A stretch of 64,000 nucleotides of DNA from Psychrobacter namhaensis (GCF_016107545.1 NZ_JABASS010000010.1:1-64000); one strand, 5' to 3'; shown: positions 19,628 through 30,060, numbered from the stretch's first letter. Made by a program: numbers and translations. The notes: generated by a model not told the origin, from the sequence alone.

Positions 19628-20683
19628 TTATAAGTCTACGATATTGATATCGCCAAAAATATCAAACTTAGCTTGGCTGAACTTCAAATGCTTTAAAAGA
19701 GGATTCTGCTGAGCCTTGCTAATTATTTCTTGTTTTTGTACTTCATTAACTGAGTAACCGAAAATTACAGAACTAAAAGCATCAAACGGTATTTCTTTAA
19801 GACAAATTTCTGGGTAGCTAGGTAGATTTATTAATAAATTATCAGGTAATTTTAGATCAAAATTCGGCTCAATAGTTGTCTTGGATTTTGTTTCACAAGA
19901 TATTAGAGGGCAAAGTATTCTTCTCTCTTCTTCATAGCTCCATTTGTTAGATTTCGAATACAATAACCTGTCTACAAGTTCTTTGTACTTATTCTTATCT
20001 TGATAAACTAGTTTGTAAATCTCTGATAAATTCATACTCTCATCTAATTCAAAACTTTTTGCATATTCTCCATTTATTCTAGTAGTACCTCTATAGTAAG
20101 TAATAAAAGCTCTGTCCTCTTCCTTATAACTTACGTCTTGAAGTCCAAAATTTTTGAAAAATGGATGTTCTTCTTTAAAAGTGACAGCTAATCCCTTACC
20201 TTCATTGGTGTAATGTGTCCACATCAACTCATTGTTAGCACTTTTTGATAATGAGAAAACACCTATATGGCAGCTCAAAGCTTCTAAAATAAAATTGTTA
20301 AATCCTTCTACCGCCTTTTCCAAGTCTTCTCGTTGCGCTTGGTTGTATGATTCAACTGAATCATACTCTGTAAAACCTAAAAGGGTAGGAAACTCCTCAA
20401 GATTGTAGGTTCTACCAATAGGTTTTAAGTAATGGTTAATCAGCTCTTCATCTGATGGCTCTTCAGGATTTAAGTCAGTGTTAAATTGAAAGAAACACTT
20501 TCTAGCATAAGCCATATCAGCAGGCGAAAACTTGTCAAAATATGGAAAAAACTTCGCTTCACTACCTTTATCGTTTAGAAATTTAGGTTGTGTCATTCTA
20601 AACAAGCCATTTTCTAGAAATTCAGCACGGGGTGTATGTTCGTTTTTTTCATTAATTGTAGTGCCTAGATATTTCACTAACAT
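19628..20683 (-). CDS. DUF2971-domain protein inserted in the nrd cluster
   Basis: A 351-aa soluble protein. The segment around residues 145-175 (SKSANNELMWTHYTNEGKGLAVTF) is the DUF2971 hallmark, a domain of unknown function found in scattered accessory genes. The coding sequence is visibly richer in A/T than nrdA and nrdB, a hint of horizontal acquisition. AAGGA lies about 7 nt before the ATG. It interrupts the nrdA - small gene - nrdB order, with about 240 nt downstream and 122 nt upstream without genes. No toxin, nuclease or transport motif is apparent. Confidence 0.8.
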   Translation of the reverse strand: MLVKYLGTTINEKNEHTPRAEFLENGLFRMTQPKFLNDKGSEAKFFPYFDKFSPADMAYARKCFFQFNTDLNPEEPSDEELINHYLKPIGRTYNLEEFPTLLGFTEYDSVESYNQAQREDLEKAVEGFNNFILEALSCHIGVFSLSKSANNELMWTHYTNEGKGLAVTFKEEHPFFKNFGLQDVSYKEEDRAFITYYRGTTRINGEYAKSFELDESMNLSEIYKLVYQDKNKYKELVDRLLYSKSNKWSYEEERRILCPLISCETKSKTTIEPNFDLKLPDNLLINLPSYPEICLKEIPFDAFSSVIFGYSVNEVQKQEIISKAQQNPLLKHLKFSQAKFDIFGDINIVDL

Positions 20684-20805
20684 AAAAAATCCTTATTTAA
20701 TGATAGTCAAAATCATTGCTATAAGAATAACAAACAGCGAGCTCAACCCAAAAGCCAAACCCGCCATCCATCAGAAATTCTATTTAAAGAGCTTCTCTTG
20801 CAAAC

Positions 20806-23082
20806 CTAGATCTTACATGCACCGCCAGCACAATCATCTTCCATATCCGCTTGGGCATCGTTCGCACCATCACGAGTGTTATGGTAGTACAACGTCTTCA
20901 CACCCATTTTATAAGCGTTTAGTAAATCTTTTAGCAATATCTTCATCGGTACACGGCCACCTGCATAACGAACGGGATCATAGTTAGTATTGGCAGAGAT
21001 ACTTTGATCGACGAATTTTTGCATGATGGCGACCAGCTTTAGGTAACCGTCATTGTTTGGCATTTGCCACAGTAGCTCGTACTGATCTTTTAGCTTGTCA
21101 ATCTCAGGCACGACTTGCTTTAAGATGCCATCTTTTGACGCTTTGATAGAGACCAGACCACGTGGTGGCTCGATACCGTTGGTCGCGTTGGCGATCTGAC
21201 TTGAGGTCTCAGACGGCATCAAAGCGGTTAGGGTCGAGTTGCGTAGACCGTGCTCGGTGATCTCGCCACGTAGCGTTTCCCAATCGAGATGTAGCGGCTC
21301 TTGGCAGATTTTATCCAAGTCGGCTTTGTACGTATCAATTGGCAAGATGCCTTGCGAGTACGTGGTTTCATTGAATGCAGGGCACGCGCCTTGCTCTTTT
21401 GCCAATTTGTTTGATGCTTTCAAGAGATAGTACTGCAATGCTTCAAACGTCTGATGGGTTAGACCAAGCGCGCTGTCGTCTGAATAGCGTGCGCCATTCT
21501 TAGCTAAGTAATAAGCATAGTTAATCACGCCCACACCTAGCGTACGGCGGCGCATACTACCGTTTTGAGCCGCTTTGACGGGATAGTCTTGATAGTCGAG
21601 CAGGGCGTCAAGCGCACGGACGATCAGCTCGGCTGGCTCTTCGATGTCGCTGACGTTTTCAACTTTACCCAAGTTGACCGCTGATAGCGTACAAAGCGCG
21701 ATTTCACCAGATTCATCATTGATGTTGTCCATCGGCTTGGTCGGTAGCGCGATTTCCATACAGAGGTTTGACTGACGAATCGGCGCAACGGTCGCGTCAA
21801 ATGGGCTATGGGTGTTGCAATGATCGACGTTTTGGATATAGATACGGCCCGTGCTGGCGCGCTCTTGCATCATTAGGCTGAACAAGTCGGCGGCTGGGAT
21901 TTGACGGCTACGCACGTTCGGGTCGTTTTCGTATTTGGTGTATAGCTCTTCGAACTTGTCTTGATCTTCAAAGAACGCATCATAGAGGCCAGGTGTGTCG
22001 CCTGGTGAAAATAGCGAGATGTCTTGACCTTTAATCAAACGGGTATACATAGTTTTGTTTAACTGGACACCGTAGTCCATATGACGCACACGGTTGTCTT
22101 CAACGCCGCGGTTGTTTTTGAGTACCAGTAATGACTCCACTTCTAAATGCCATAGTGGGTAGAACAGAGTCGCCGCACCCCCACGGACGCCACCTTGTGA
22201 GCAGCATTTCACGGCCGTTTGGAACAGTTTATAGAAGGGGATACAGCCAGTATGCTGCGCTTCGCCGCCACGGATTGGGCTACCAAGTGCGCGAATGCGA
22301 CCTGCGTTGATGCCGATACCCGCACGCTGTGATACGTAGCGTACGATGGCGCTAGTGGTTGCGTTGATGGAGTCTAGGCTATCACCGCATTCGATCAATA
22401 CACACGAGCTAAACTGGCGTGATGGCGTACGCACCCCTGACATGATGGGTGTTGGTAGCGAGATTTTGAACTCTGAGGTCGCATCATAGAAGCGTTTGAC
22501 GTAATACAAGCGGTCTGACTTGTCATAACCTGCAAACAGACACATACCAACGAGCATGTATAAGAACTGCGGACTCTCATAAACGGTCTTGGTCACGCGA
22601 TCTTGGACGAGGTATTTACCCGCCATTTGTTCAACCGCTGCATAGGCAAGATTCATATCGCGCCAGTGGTCGAGGTACTCTTCTAATTCATCAAACTCAG
22701 CACGGCTATAGTCAGCTAGGATATGCTCATCGTATTTGCCAGCATCTGTTAGGGTTTTGACGTGATCGTAAAGATGAGGCGGTGTGAATCTGTTGTAAGC
22801 AATCTTACGCAGATGGAAGATAGCCAAACGCGCGGCCAAATACTGATAGTCAGGCGTGGTCTCAGAGATCAGATCGGCTGCTGACTTGATGATGGTTTCG
22901 TGGATATCACGAGTCTTAATGCCTTCATAAAACTGAATGTGCGATTTTAGTTCAACTTGCGACACCGACACATTATCCAAGCCGTCCGCTGCCCACGCAA
23001 TCACCTTGTGGATTTTGTCTAAATCAATAGGCTCTAAACGTCCGTCACGTTTGGTCACTTGGATGTTATCAATATGTGTCAT
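20806..23082 (-). CDS. nrdA: Class Ia ribonucleotide reductase alpha subunit
   Basis: Large catalytic subunit (758 aa) reducing ribonucleoside diphosphates. The N-terminal ATP-cone (about residues 5-95; VTKRDGRLEPIDLDKIHKVI) provides allosteric activity control. Active-site regions are present: SSCVLIECGDS (first redox Cys), QSNLCMEIALPTKP (Asn, radical Cys, Glu), and the swinging C-terminal pair in DDCAGGACKI. Tandem NrdR-like boxes lie about 150-200 nt upstream. nrdB follows, separated by two small genes. Confidence 0.98.
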   Translation of the reverse strand: MTHIDNIQVTKRDGRLEPIDLDKIHKVIAWAADGLDNVSVSQVELKSHIQFYEGIKTRDIHETIIKSAADLISETTPDYQYLAARLAIFHLRKIAYNRFTPPHLYDHVKTLTDAGKYDEHILADYSRAEFDELEEYLDHWRDMNLAYAAVEQMAGKYLVQDRVTKTVYESPQFLYMLVGMCLFAGYDKSDRLYYVKRFYDATSEFKISLPTPIMSGVRTPSRQFSSCVLIECGDSLDSINATTSAIVRYVSQRAGIGINAGRIRALGSPIRGGEAQHTGCIPFYKLFQTAVKCCSQGGVRGGAATLFYPLWHLEVESLLVLKNNRGVEDNRVRHMDYGVQLNKTMYTRLIKGQDISLFSPGDTPGLYDAFFEDQDKFEELYTKYENDPNVRSRQIPAADLFSLMMQERASTGRIYIQNVDHCNTHSPFDATVAPIRQSNLCMEIALPTKPMDNINDESGEIALCTLSAVNLGKVENVSDIEEPAELIVRALDALLDYQDYPVKAAQNGSMRRRTLGVGVINYAYYLAKNGARYSDDSALGLTHQTFEALQYYLLKASNKLAKEQGACPAFNETTYSQGILPIDTYKADLDKICQEPLHLDWETLRGEITEHGLRNSTLTALMPSETSSQIANATNGIEPPRGLVSIKASKDGILKQVVPEIDKLKDQYELLWQMPNNDGYLKLVAIMQKFVDQSISANTNYDPVRYAGGRVPMKILLKDLLNAYKMGVKTLYYHNTRDGANDAQADMEDDCAGGACKI

Positions 23083-23595
23083 GTTGTCCTCTTAATTGGA
23101 TTGCTTATAATGATGCTGCACGGTTCATACTTGGCAGGCATGCTTTATAACGCTAGTACGTTCTGCTGCGGTAGATGATTTTCTTTAGGCAAAAAGCGAC
23201 CGCTACTCATAATAATGATTAAAATCACTGAGTACTACATATAGCGTGTTTGTTAGTAGGTAGGCACAATATAGCGGGAAAATTTTGAAAATGCTATATT
23301 GATTTTAGACCAAAACTATGTTGCTGCGAGGTTGTAGACGGCCCATATTTTGGCAAAGGACGATGGGACAAGGGTTAGGCGCGATTGACTCAAATAATAA
23401 ATTTTTTGTAAAAATATCGTGACGATTTGTTTTTATTCTCTCGGTTATTGTTGGCTAATAACACAGGTCACCTGAGTAACAATGCGGGCGCAGATTGTAC
23501 AGCAAACCACAAAAAATCGCCACCCATATGTTATTACTAGCGAGTGACGATTTGGACGAAAAAGGGGCTGGTTATTTTAAAAAACCATTATTTAT
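23083..23595. other. nrdA control region
   Basis: About 510 nt without a gene. It contains two NrdR-like boxes (23234-23249 and 23264-23279), a third partial match near 23309-23325 (CTATATTGATT), and AT-rich sequence beyond. The remainder up to the ybeD stop shows nothing recognisable. Confidence 0.5.
23234..23279 (-). promoter_or_regulatory. Tandem NrdR-like boxes upstream of nrdA
   Basis: Read on the minus strand, TCCCGCTATATTGTGC and ACACGCTATATGTAGT each match the NrdR consensus ACACWATATATWGTGT at about 11 of 16 positions and share CGCTATATnT. Their starts are 30 bp apart, about three helical turns, as is typical of functional NrdR pairs. A possible weak -35 (TTGTGC) and -10 (CTATAT) overlap them. 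NrdR would repress transcription when dATP/ATP is high. No nrdR gene lies in this window. Confidence 0.55.
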
Positions 23596-23973
23596 TTAAA
23601 CCACCATGCGGACGGTTTTGGCATTATCAAGCGATGCATAAAGCGTATTCACCTGATCGGCGGTTGTGAGGTATAAATTGACACGTGCTGAGTGAAAACG
23701 GCCCGTTCTAGACGGTTTGACTTCGATGGAAGCCAAGTCAAAATCTGGGAACTGACTGCCCAAGATAAGCTTCACTTCATTGAGCAAGTTGTCGTGCTCG
23801 CCTTCGTGACCAATGATGCTTAGCGGATAGTTCATTGGAAAATCCCAAAGCTCAGGGTTTTGAATGTCGGTCTTTTTGCCTCGTAACGCGCTTGCATTGG
23901 GAGCCAGTTCGGTCACGTTGACCGATTTTTTATTTACTGGATTTTGGCTGTTGTCTTTTGGATCATCACTCAT
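23596..23973 (-). CDS. ybeD: YbeD/DUF493-family protein
   Basis: Small cytosolic protein (125 aa) of the DUF493 family, with a ferredoxin-like fold resembling the regulatory domain of phosphoglycerate dehydrogenase; in many proteobacteria it sits near lipB. The conserved core (about residues 40-125) runs from LWDFPMNYPLSIIGHE through VKPSRTGRFHSARVNLY. The first 40 residues are a polar extension. GAGG precedes the ATG. No lipoate genes are adjacent, so no function is suggested by context. Confidence 0.85.
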   Translation of the reverse strand: MSDDPKDNSQNPVNKKSVNVTELAPNASALRGKKTDIQNPELWDFPMNYPLSIIGHEGEHDNLLNEVKLILGSQFPDFDLASIEVKPSRTGRFHSARVNLYLTTADQVNTLYASLDNAKTVRMVV

Positions 23974-24235
23974 GATGCGTGCCTCATTTTTATGAAAATA
24001 TCAAATATGGAAATAGTGGTCTTAACCCAACTAAGAATCGCTGCCGTGCTCAGTCTTTAATGGACGGACTTAATTCTGGACGAGTGTCTTTGTTAAGGGT
24101 AGTCACTTTATTCACTGTTTATAGTGGCATATGGGCGATTATTCAAGGGCCGTGAGGGCTATGGCAATAGATTGTTGACAAGAATGGGAGGATGTCTTTT
24201 CTTTTATTTAGGATCAACCCTATCAAGTCAACCGA

Positions 24236-25162
24236 TCATGGCAAATAGCCATTGATAGGCGCGATATCAGGCGGAATGTCCGTTTCTCCCAGCGCTTCTA
24301 ACAAGTTGATTTCGATCGTACGTGACAATGCAGTCAGGGGCAGTTTATTGGCAGCCAAGCCAAAAGGCTCTTCAAGCTCCTCACTGAGGGCATCTAAACC
24401 AAAAAAAGTATAAGCAATCACTGCACAAATCAAAGGCGTTGCCCAACCTAGGGATGCCACCAAGCCAAAAGGCAACATGATGCAATACAGGTAGGTTGTG
24501 CGATGCACCAATAGCATATAAGCAAAAGGCAGCGGCGTGTTATGAATACGTTCGCAGGCTGCCAAAACAATCGTCATAGAGGTCAGGCGCTCGTCCATAT
24601 TCTGGATTATGTGATCTGACACTAGCCCTTGACGTCGAATCTCTCCAAGCTCTTTACCCATCATACGCATCAGATAGTTGGGTACGTTATGCGATTGGCG
24701 CATGCTGGCATGATGCTTTGGGTCAACAAAACGCTCGATGTCTTGCCAAGGTTCAGTATCACGAAGGCGATGGCGCACAGCGTGTGTAAAGGCGATGGTC
24801 AGGTACACCATACGTTGTTGGGTACGCTGTCCATTATCGGACTCGTCATCTATAAAAGAGAGCATTTGGCGGGTTAGGCTGCGACACTCATAAACCAGCT
24901 GTCCCCATAAGCTGCGCGCCTCCCACCAACGCTGATAGCTCGCGTTGTTACGAAACCCGAGAAACAACGAAAGGGCGATCCCTAATAAGGTAAAAGTCGC
25001 CGTACCATAGTAGGGGAAAGAGTTGGGAATCCAGTGCTGAATAATCGTAATTAAAGTACTGAGCAGGGTAATCAGCAAAACTTGTGGATAGATTTTTGGA
25101 ATGATTGAACCACGGAACGTGAAAAATATTTTGAAAGGATGGGGTTGTTGCCGGACAATCAT
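24236..25162 (-). CDS. Bestrophin-like chloride channel (YneE family)
   Basis: Membrane protein (308 aa) of the bestrophin/UPF0187 family, whose characterised bacterial members are pentameric anion or cation channels. Typical features are the first helices IYPQVLLITLLSTLITI, the segment GIALSLFLGFRNNASYQRWWEAR, and the C-terminal DALSEELEEPFGLAANKLPL motif. Length matches the family. The ATG has AGGAA about 7 nt upstream. It is a single gene between ybeD and rpoD. Ion selectivity cannot be read. Confidence 0.9.
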   Translation of the reverse strand: MIVRQQPHPFKIFFTFRGSIIPKIYPQVLLITLLSTLITIIQHWIPNSFPYYGTATFTLLGIALSLFLGFRNNASYQRWWEARSLWGQLVYECRSLTRQMLSFIDDESDNGQRTQQRMVYLTIAFTHAVRHRLRDTEPWQDIERFVDPKHHASMRQSHNVPNYLMRMMGKELGEIRRQGLVSDHIIQNMDERLTSMTIVLAACERIHNTPLPFAYMLLVHRTTYLYCIMLPFGLVASLGWATPLICAVIAYTFFGLDALSEELEEPFGLAANKLPLTALSRTIEINLLEALGETDIPPDIAPINGYLP

Positions 25163-25350
25163 GTCAGTTTCCTAGCGATGGGGTACATATATGCGCTGTT
25201 CAGTGTACAGTAGGTTTCCAAGAGACAGTCAAAACCTATAAAGCTTAAGCTGCCATCAATTTGTTAGCGACTACTATTTGTTATAGATTACTATGGGTGA
25301 AAAACGTCTGTATTTTAAAAGTAATTGTCTAAAAGTAGAAGCGTCGTTGA

Positions 25351-25385
25351 CATAAGAAAGCTGAGACAGGCTCAGCTTTCTTATG
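25351..25385 (-). terminator. Stem-loop terminator downstream of rpoD
   Basis: Perfect 15-bp inverted repeat CATAAGAAAGCTGAG / CTCAGCTTTCTTATG with a 5-nt loop, 60 nt after the rpoD stop. There is no long external T run; the T-rich part is within the 3' arm. Confidence 0.75.
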
Positions 25386-25442
25386 GTGTTTACTGTTTAG
25401 TATTTAAAACCCACTATATAGGTTTAGAACTTACCAATAAAT

Positions 25443-27392
25443 TTAGTCATTCTCTAAGAAAGAGCGCAGGTGCTCAGAGCGTGAAGGATGACGTAATTTA
25501 CGCAATGCTTTTGCTTCAATCTGACGAATACGCTCACGCGTTACATCAAACTGCTTACCGACTTCTTCTAGGGTGTGGTCAGTTGGCATGTCGATACCAA
25601 AGCGCATTTTTAGCACACGCGCTTCACGTTCAGTGAGGTTACCGAGTACATCACGCGTGGCTTCGCGTAGACCAGCAGACGTTGCATCATCGACAGGACT
25701 TGAGATAGTCGAGTCTTCGATAAAATCGCCTAGATGTGAGTCTTCATCATCACCGATTGGGGTCTCCATTGAGATAGGCTCTTTGGCAATTTTTAACACT
25801 TTACGGACTTTGACTTCGTCCATCTCTAAGCGTTCGCCTAATTCCTCAGGGGTTGGCTCGCGTCCCATTTCTTGTAGCAACTGACGTGAGACACGGTTTA
25901 TCTTATTAATGGTCTCAATCATATGCACAGGAATACGGATAGTGCGGGCTTGGTCAGCGATAGAGCGGGTGATTGCCTGACGAATCCACCACGTGGCATA
26001 GGTTGAGAACTTATAACCACGGCGATATTCAAACTTATCGACCGCCTTCATCAGGCCAATGTTACCTTCTTGAATGAGATCCAAGAACTGTAGACCACGG
26101 TTGGTATATTTCTTGGCGATAGAGATCACCAAACGCAGGTTGGCTTCAACCATTTCTTTTTTCGCGCGGCGAGCTTTTGCTTCACCAACCGCCATACGGC
26201 GTGCCACATCTTTCATGTCGTGGATTTTCATGTCGAGCTGTTGCTCGTAATCACGAATTCTGCGTTGTAGCAAAATAACATCATCGGTGACTTTTTCTAG
26301 TGTACCAGCAAAAGCGGGCTTACCCTTGATGCGCTCAATGAGCCAATCAACGTTGGTTTCGTTACTTGGGAAGGTTTTACGAAACTCTTCGCGCGGCATG
26401 CGACCACGGCGAATGACCAAACGCATGATTTGACGCTCTTGCTTACGCACATCGTCATAGACGTCATGCATGATGGCCATCACTTGATCAGACAAGCGGT
26501 TGTTTAGCTTTAGCATCATAAAGCGTTCTGCGAGTAGGGCGTAAGCGTCATCAGCTTGTACGCTACCACGGCCATAATCCAGCAAGGCTTGTTTGGCTTT
26601 GATAAACAAGTTCTCGATTTCTTCTAAACGCAAACGCACTTCTTCTGCATCAAGGCCGCTGGTTTCTTCTTCGGCTTCTTCTTCAACGTCGTCGTCATCT
26701 TCGTCATCATCGTCAAACACGGCCGCTTTGGCATTGGCTTTTGCTTTGATCACAGGCGGGTTTTCTTTCTCTTCTTTGATCCGCTCGCGCTCTTCTTTCG
26801 CCGCTTCTTTGGCTTCTTGCGCGGCAATCTTGTCTTCTTCGGTTTCAGGGTCTAAAAAGCCTGTGATGACGTCAGAAAGTTTCTTTTCGCCCTCTTGTAC
26901 TTTTTGATACTCATCAAGGACGAACTGCACCGTACCTGGCCAGTAGGCCATGGCGTGCTGCACGTCACGAATACCTTCTTCGATACGCTTGGCAATGGCG
27001 ATCTCACCTTCACGGGTAAGTAGGTCAACCGTACCCATTTCACGCATATACATACGGACAGGATCGGTGGTGCGACCCGGCTCAGTCTCAACAGACGCCA
27101 AAACGGCTGCCGCCTCGTCCGCTGCCATGTCATCATCACTTGAATCATCGTTCATCAAGATGTCATCGGCATCGGGAGCAGATTCAAAGATTTTAATACC
27201 AACATCCGTCAGCATTTGCACAATATCTTCGATCTGATCGCTTTCGGTAATAGAGTCGGGCAGTTGGTCATTCACCTCAGCATAGGTAAGATACCCTTGC
27301 TCTTTACCCATTTGGATTAAGGTGGCCAGTTGAGATGTGGACTTAGAAACTGACTTATCGTTCATAAATACTCGCTTACTTGCATCGGACAT
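25443..27392 (-). CDS. rpoD: Primary sigma factor RpoD (sigma-70)
   Basis: Housekeeping sigma factor (649 aa). Region 1.1 is at the N-terminus ([21 protein letters not shown]), region 1.2 near 108-140 ([22 protein letters not shown]), then an acidic non-conserved region with a long run of Asp/Glu (about 225-245), regions 2.1-2.4 ([45 protein letters not shown]), region 3, and region 4.2 ([30 protein letters not shown]). The start may be 27392 or the ATG at 27365; neither has a strong ribosome-binding site. It follows dnaG, as in the classical macromolecular-synthesis operon, but about 500 nt separate them. Confidence 0.98.
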   Translation of the reverse strand: MSDASKRVFMNDKSVSKSTSQLATLIQMGKEQGYLTYAEVNDQLPDSITESDQIEDIVQMLTDVGIKIFESAPDADDILMNDDSSDDDMAADEAAAVLASVETEPGRTTDPVRMYMREMGTVDLLTREGEIAIAKRIEEGIRDVQHAMAYWPGTVQFVLDEYQKVQEGEKKLSDVITGFLDPETEEDKIAAQEAKEAAKEERERIKEEKENPPVIKAKANAKAAVFDDDDEDDDDVEEEAEEETSGLDAEEVRLRLEEIENLFIKAKQALLDYGRGSVQADDAYALLAERFMMLKLNNRLSDQVMAIMHDVYDDVRKQERQIMRLVIRRGRMPREEFRKTFPSNETNVDWLIERIKGKPAFAGTLEKVTDDVILLQRRIRDYEQQLDMKIHDMKDVARRMAVGEAKARRAKKEMVEANLRLVISIAKKYTNRGLQFLDLIQEGNIGLMKAVDKFEYRRGYKFSTYATWWIRQAITRSIADQARTIRIPVHMIETINKINRVSRQLLQEMGREPTPEELGERLEMDEVKVRKVLKIAKEPISMETPIGDDEDSHLGDFIEDSTISSPVDDATSAGLREATRDVLGNLTEREARVLKMRFGIDMPTDHTLEEVGKQFDVTRERIRQIEAKALRKLRHPSRSEHLRSFLEND

Positions 27393-27891
27393 TTTTATAT
27401 TGTGACTCGCTATCGCTTGCTGGCTGCGTTGATCTTATCAATCGATTGATCAAAATGGGGCGTAGAGGTTGTCAATAATATCAAAAATGAGTTGATATGA
27501 ATAAAGGCTCAAAACACTACAATAACAATGCTAAAAAACAGCTAAAAATTAGAAAAGCTAAAAAGTCTTCAAAATAACAATATCTAAAAAATCATAGGAT
27601 CTAAAAACTGATACTTAAAAATAACACCCAAAACTTACGCTTAACGCTGCCTGCTTACAGTCGTTAAGCAGTGCTGTCAATACACAGCGACACAGTTTAA
27701 CACAGACCACCGTAATCAAGCACGAGGTAGTGATAGCTACCGACCGTTTTTTGCGGTTTATTTACGATCAGTTGCCTGTTTGGCACGCTTTTAAATGGGG
27801 CCATGACGACTGGGTATAATCACTAGTAGTGGGGGCAGCATTGACACTTTTAAAGGGCGACCGTTTGAGAAATAAAAATTAAGCGTAAGAC
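27393..27891. other. dnaG-rpoD intergenic region
   Basis: About 500 nt, AT-rich with several AAAAACTAAAA-like runs near 27540-27620, without a supported gene. It should hold the rpoD promoter. I could not pick out confident promoter hexamers or a terminator for dnaG. Confidence 0.4.
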
Positions 27892-30060
27892 CTAAGATTG
27901 AACGGTGACCATTTGTGCTGACTGCTCGGCTTGCTGGGCGCGTAACCAGTCATTTAATAACTGTGACTGCTTACGGACAATCGCCAGCTTAATATGATCG
28001 GGATTTTTTATCAGCTCTTGCATCTTTTTTTGCAAATGTAGTTTAAGTAGCTGCATCACTAAGTTTTCAATGAGCTCATCCAAGCTTAAAACATTTCTTG
28101 CCGTTAAGGTTTTATAAAATCCGCCCCAGCTACGGCTAAGCATCTGTTGGGTAAGCGGCTTCACATTCGATAAGACAAAATGCGCGGCCGCATTGGCGTC
28201 TTTTGGCAAATAGTTAAGGCAACGTTTGATGGTGCTGACGATGTCAAGTAAGGCGGTGTCTTGCAGGTCTTCCCAAGCAAGCGGACGCAGGATATCGGGC
28301 GCCGCTTTTTGTTTAATATGGGCAGGCAGGTGTAAATCATGGATACCTGCCTGTCGCCAAATAGACTCAATCGGGTCCTCGGTGAGGGCGCGCGGCTGGA
28401 ATAAAAAACAAAGTTGCAGTTGCTGACTGATGGTCATGTCACCGTCAAAATCTAACAGTGCATCTTTGGCCTCGACGTTTTGACTGCGCTTGCCGCCAAG
28501 CTTTTGATAAATGTCATTGTTGAGCAAATAACGAAAACTACTGCCTTTGGGTAAGGCGGTGGTTAAGGCGCGCACTTGCGACATCAGCTTGGCTTTGCCT
28601 TCTGCCAAGGTCAAATCATAACGCTCACTTAGATAGGCAAAAATGTACTGGGACAACGGCATGGCATTAGCGATTTGCTCGCGCATGGCATCGCCGCCCT
28701 GACTTTTGATAAAAGTATCAGGGTCATGATTATTGGGTAAGGTTAAAAACCGCAATTCTTTATCATCCGCCAGCACAGGCAGGGCCACCTCAAGCGTACG
28801 CCAAGCGGCTTTTTGTCCCGCACTATCGCCATCGAAACTCAATGTCAAAGTAGGGTTTAGCGTTAATAGCCGTGATATCTGACTTTCATTAATCGCTGTA
28901 CCCATAGAGGCGACAGCGCCATAAACGCCGGCTTGATAAAGGGCGATGACATCCATATAGCCTTCGACCACAAGCCAGCTATCGGCACGCTGCTGGCGCG
29001 ACTCATAATAACCGTACAGCACATGCTGCTTATGAAAAACTGGCGAGTCTGAGGAGTTGATGTATTTGGGCTTTACCTCGTCATCGAGCGCACGACCACC
29101 GAAACCAATAGTACGGCCTTGGTTATCTCGAATAGGAAAAATGACGCGATCACGCAGTAAATCATAGTCTCGCCCAGACTCTGATTGGCGCACTAAACCG
29201 AGTGCCTTTAGTCCCGCGATATCTTGCGGAAACTGATGCTCAAGATGCTGCCAACCAAACGGTGCATAACCCAAACCAAAAGTCTCAAAAATCTCCTCGG
29301 TAATACCGCGCGATAAAAAATAATGCTTGGCATGAGGGTGGGTTGTGAGATTGTGCTGATAAAACTGCTGTATTTGCGCCAATAGCTCATACAGGTTGCC
29401 GTCTTCTTCAGACTGGCTACTCACACCATGTGGGTCACTCATTCCATTGGTGTCGGTTAGCCATGGTGGCGGATACCCATTATCGCTGTGGTGGTCACTA
29501 CCGCTTTGATAGTCTGCATCATAAGTATCAGGGGGGTAAGGCGCAGAGGCGTAGTTATCTAGCGGTGGATACTCCCCATAGCTTGCATTATCGTTGTAGG
29601 CAGGGGCGTCTGCATACGCTTGAGGAGTTTGGTCAATATTGCTTTGATTAACCTTGTCTTGATTGACACTGCTTTGATTGACGTTGTCTTGAGCTATAGC
29701 TGGGCTAGGCACAGGTGGGACAATGGGTTTAGGGGCGCTACGCTGATAACTGACATTTTGTCGCTCTTCTTGTGGTACCTCAATACCAGTCTGCTTTGAC
29801 AGCTCATTGACCGCCTCGATGAACGTTAAGTTTTCATAGTCACGCAAAAAGCTGATGGCGTTGCCACCGACACTACAGCCAAAGCAATGGTAGATATTTT
29901 TTTGTGGATTGACATAAAAAGACGGCGATTTTTCCCCATGGAAAGGGCAGCAGCCCTTAAATTCACTCCCCGCCCGTTTAAGCGTGGTATGTCGCCCAAT
30001 AATGCTGATTAAATCAGCTTGGCTATTTAGTTGCTCGAGGATATGATTAGGAATGCTCAT
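27892..30060 (-). CDS. dnaG: DNA primase DnaG with a low-complexity insertion
   Basis: Primase (722 aa) that makes RNA primers at the replication fork. The N-terminal zinc-binding domain has Cys38, His41, Cys59 and Cys62 (CCPFH...HCFGC). The core with Toprim motif follows (VVEGYMDVIALYQAGV; LSFDGDSAGQKAA), then a C-terminal DnaB-binding region. Between zinc finger and core, residues about 101-220 are a Pro/Asn/Gln/Tyr/Asp-rich insertion absent from typical 580-620-aa primases. It includes four 5-residue repeats (x-x-V/I-N/D-Q) at 125-144 encoded by 15-bp DNA repeats. Confidence 0.97.
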   Translation of the reverse strand: MSIPNHILEQLNSQADLISIIGRHTTLKRAGSEFKGCCPFHGEKSPSFYVNPQKNIYHCFGCSVGGNAISFLRDYENLTFIEAVNELSKQTGIEVPQEERQNVSYQRSAPKPIVPPVPSPAIAQDNVNQSSVNQDKVNQSNIDQTPQAYADAPAYNDNASYGEYPPLDNYASAPYPPDTYDADYQSGSDHHSDNGYPPPWLTDTNGMSDPHGVSSQSEEDGNLYELLAQIQQFYQHNLTTHPHAKHYFLSRGITEEIFETFGLGYAPFGWQHLEHQFPQDIAGLKALGLVRQSESGRDYDLLRDRVIFPIRDNQGRTIGFGGRALDDEVKPKYINSSDSPVFHKQHVLYGYYESRQQRADSWLVVEGYMDVIALYQAGVYGAVASMGTAINESQISRLLTLNPTLTLSFDGDSAGQKAAWRTLEVALPVLADDKELRFLTLPNNHDPDTFIKSQGGDAMREQIANAMPLSQYIFAYLSERYDLTLAEGKAKLMSQVRALTTALPKGSSFRYLLNNDIYQKLGGKRSQNVEAKDALLDFDGDMTISQQLQLCFLFQPRALTEDPIESIWRQAGIHDLHLPAHIKQKAAPDILRPLAWEDLQDTALLDIVSTIKRCLNYLPKDANAAAHFVLSNVKPLTQQMLSRSWGGFYKTLTARNVLSLDELIENLVMQLLKLHLQKKMQELIKNPDHIKLAIVRKQSQLLNDWLRAQQAEQSAQMVTVQS
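29632..29692 (-). repeat. 15-bp tandem repeats within dnaG
   Basis: About four imperfect 15-bp units, typified on the plus strand by CTGCTTTGATTGACG and TTGTCTTGATTGACA, keep the reading frame and encode the pentapeptides DNVNQ, SSVNQ, DKVNQ and SNIDQ. They lie in the flexible insertion between zinc finger and primase core. Confidence 0.75.

Noticed and set aside
26593..26907. Long antisense frame in rpoD (Ser-rich), and similar frames opposite secD, xdhB and putA
   Set aside because: They are mirror images of acidic or biased codons in the real genes and lack start signals.
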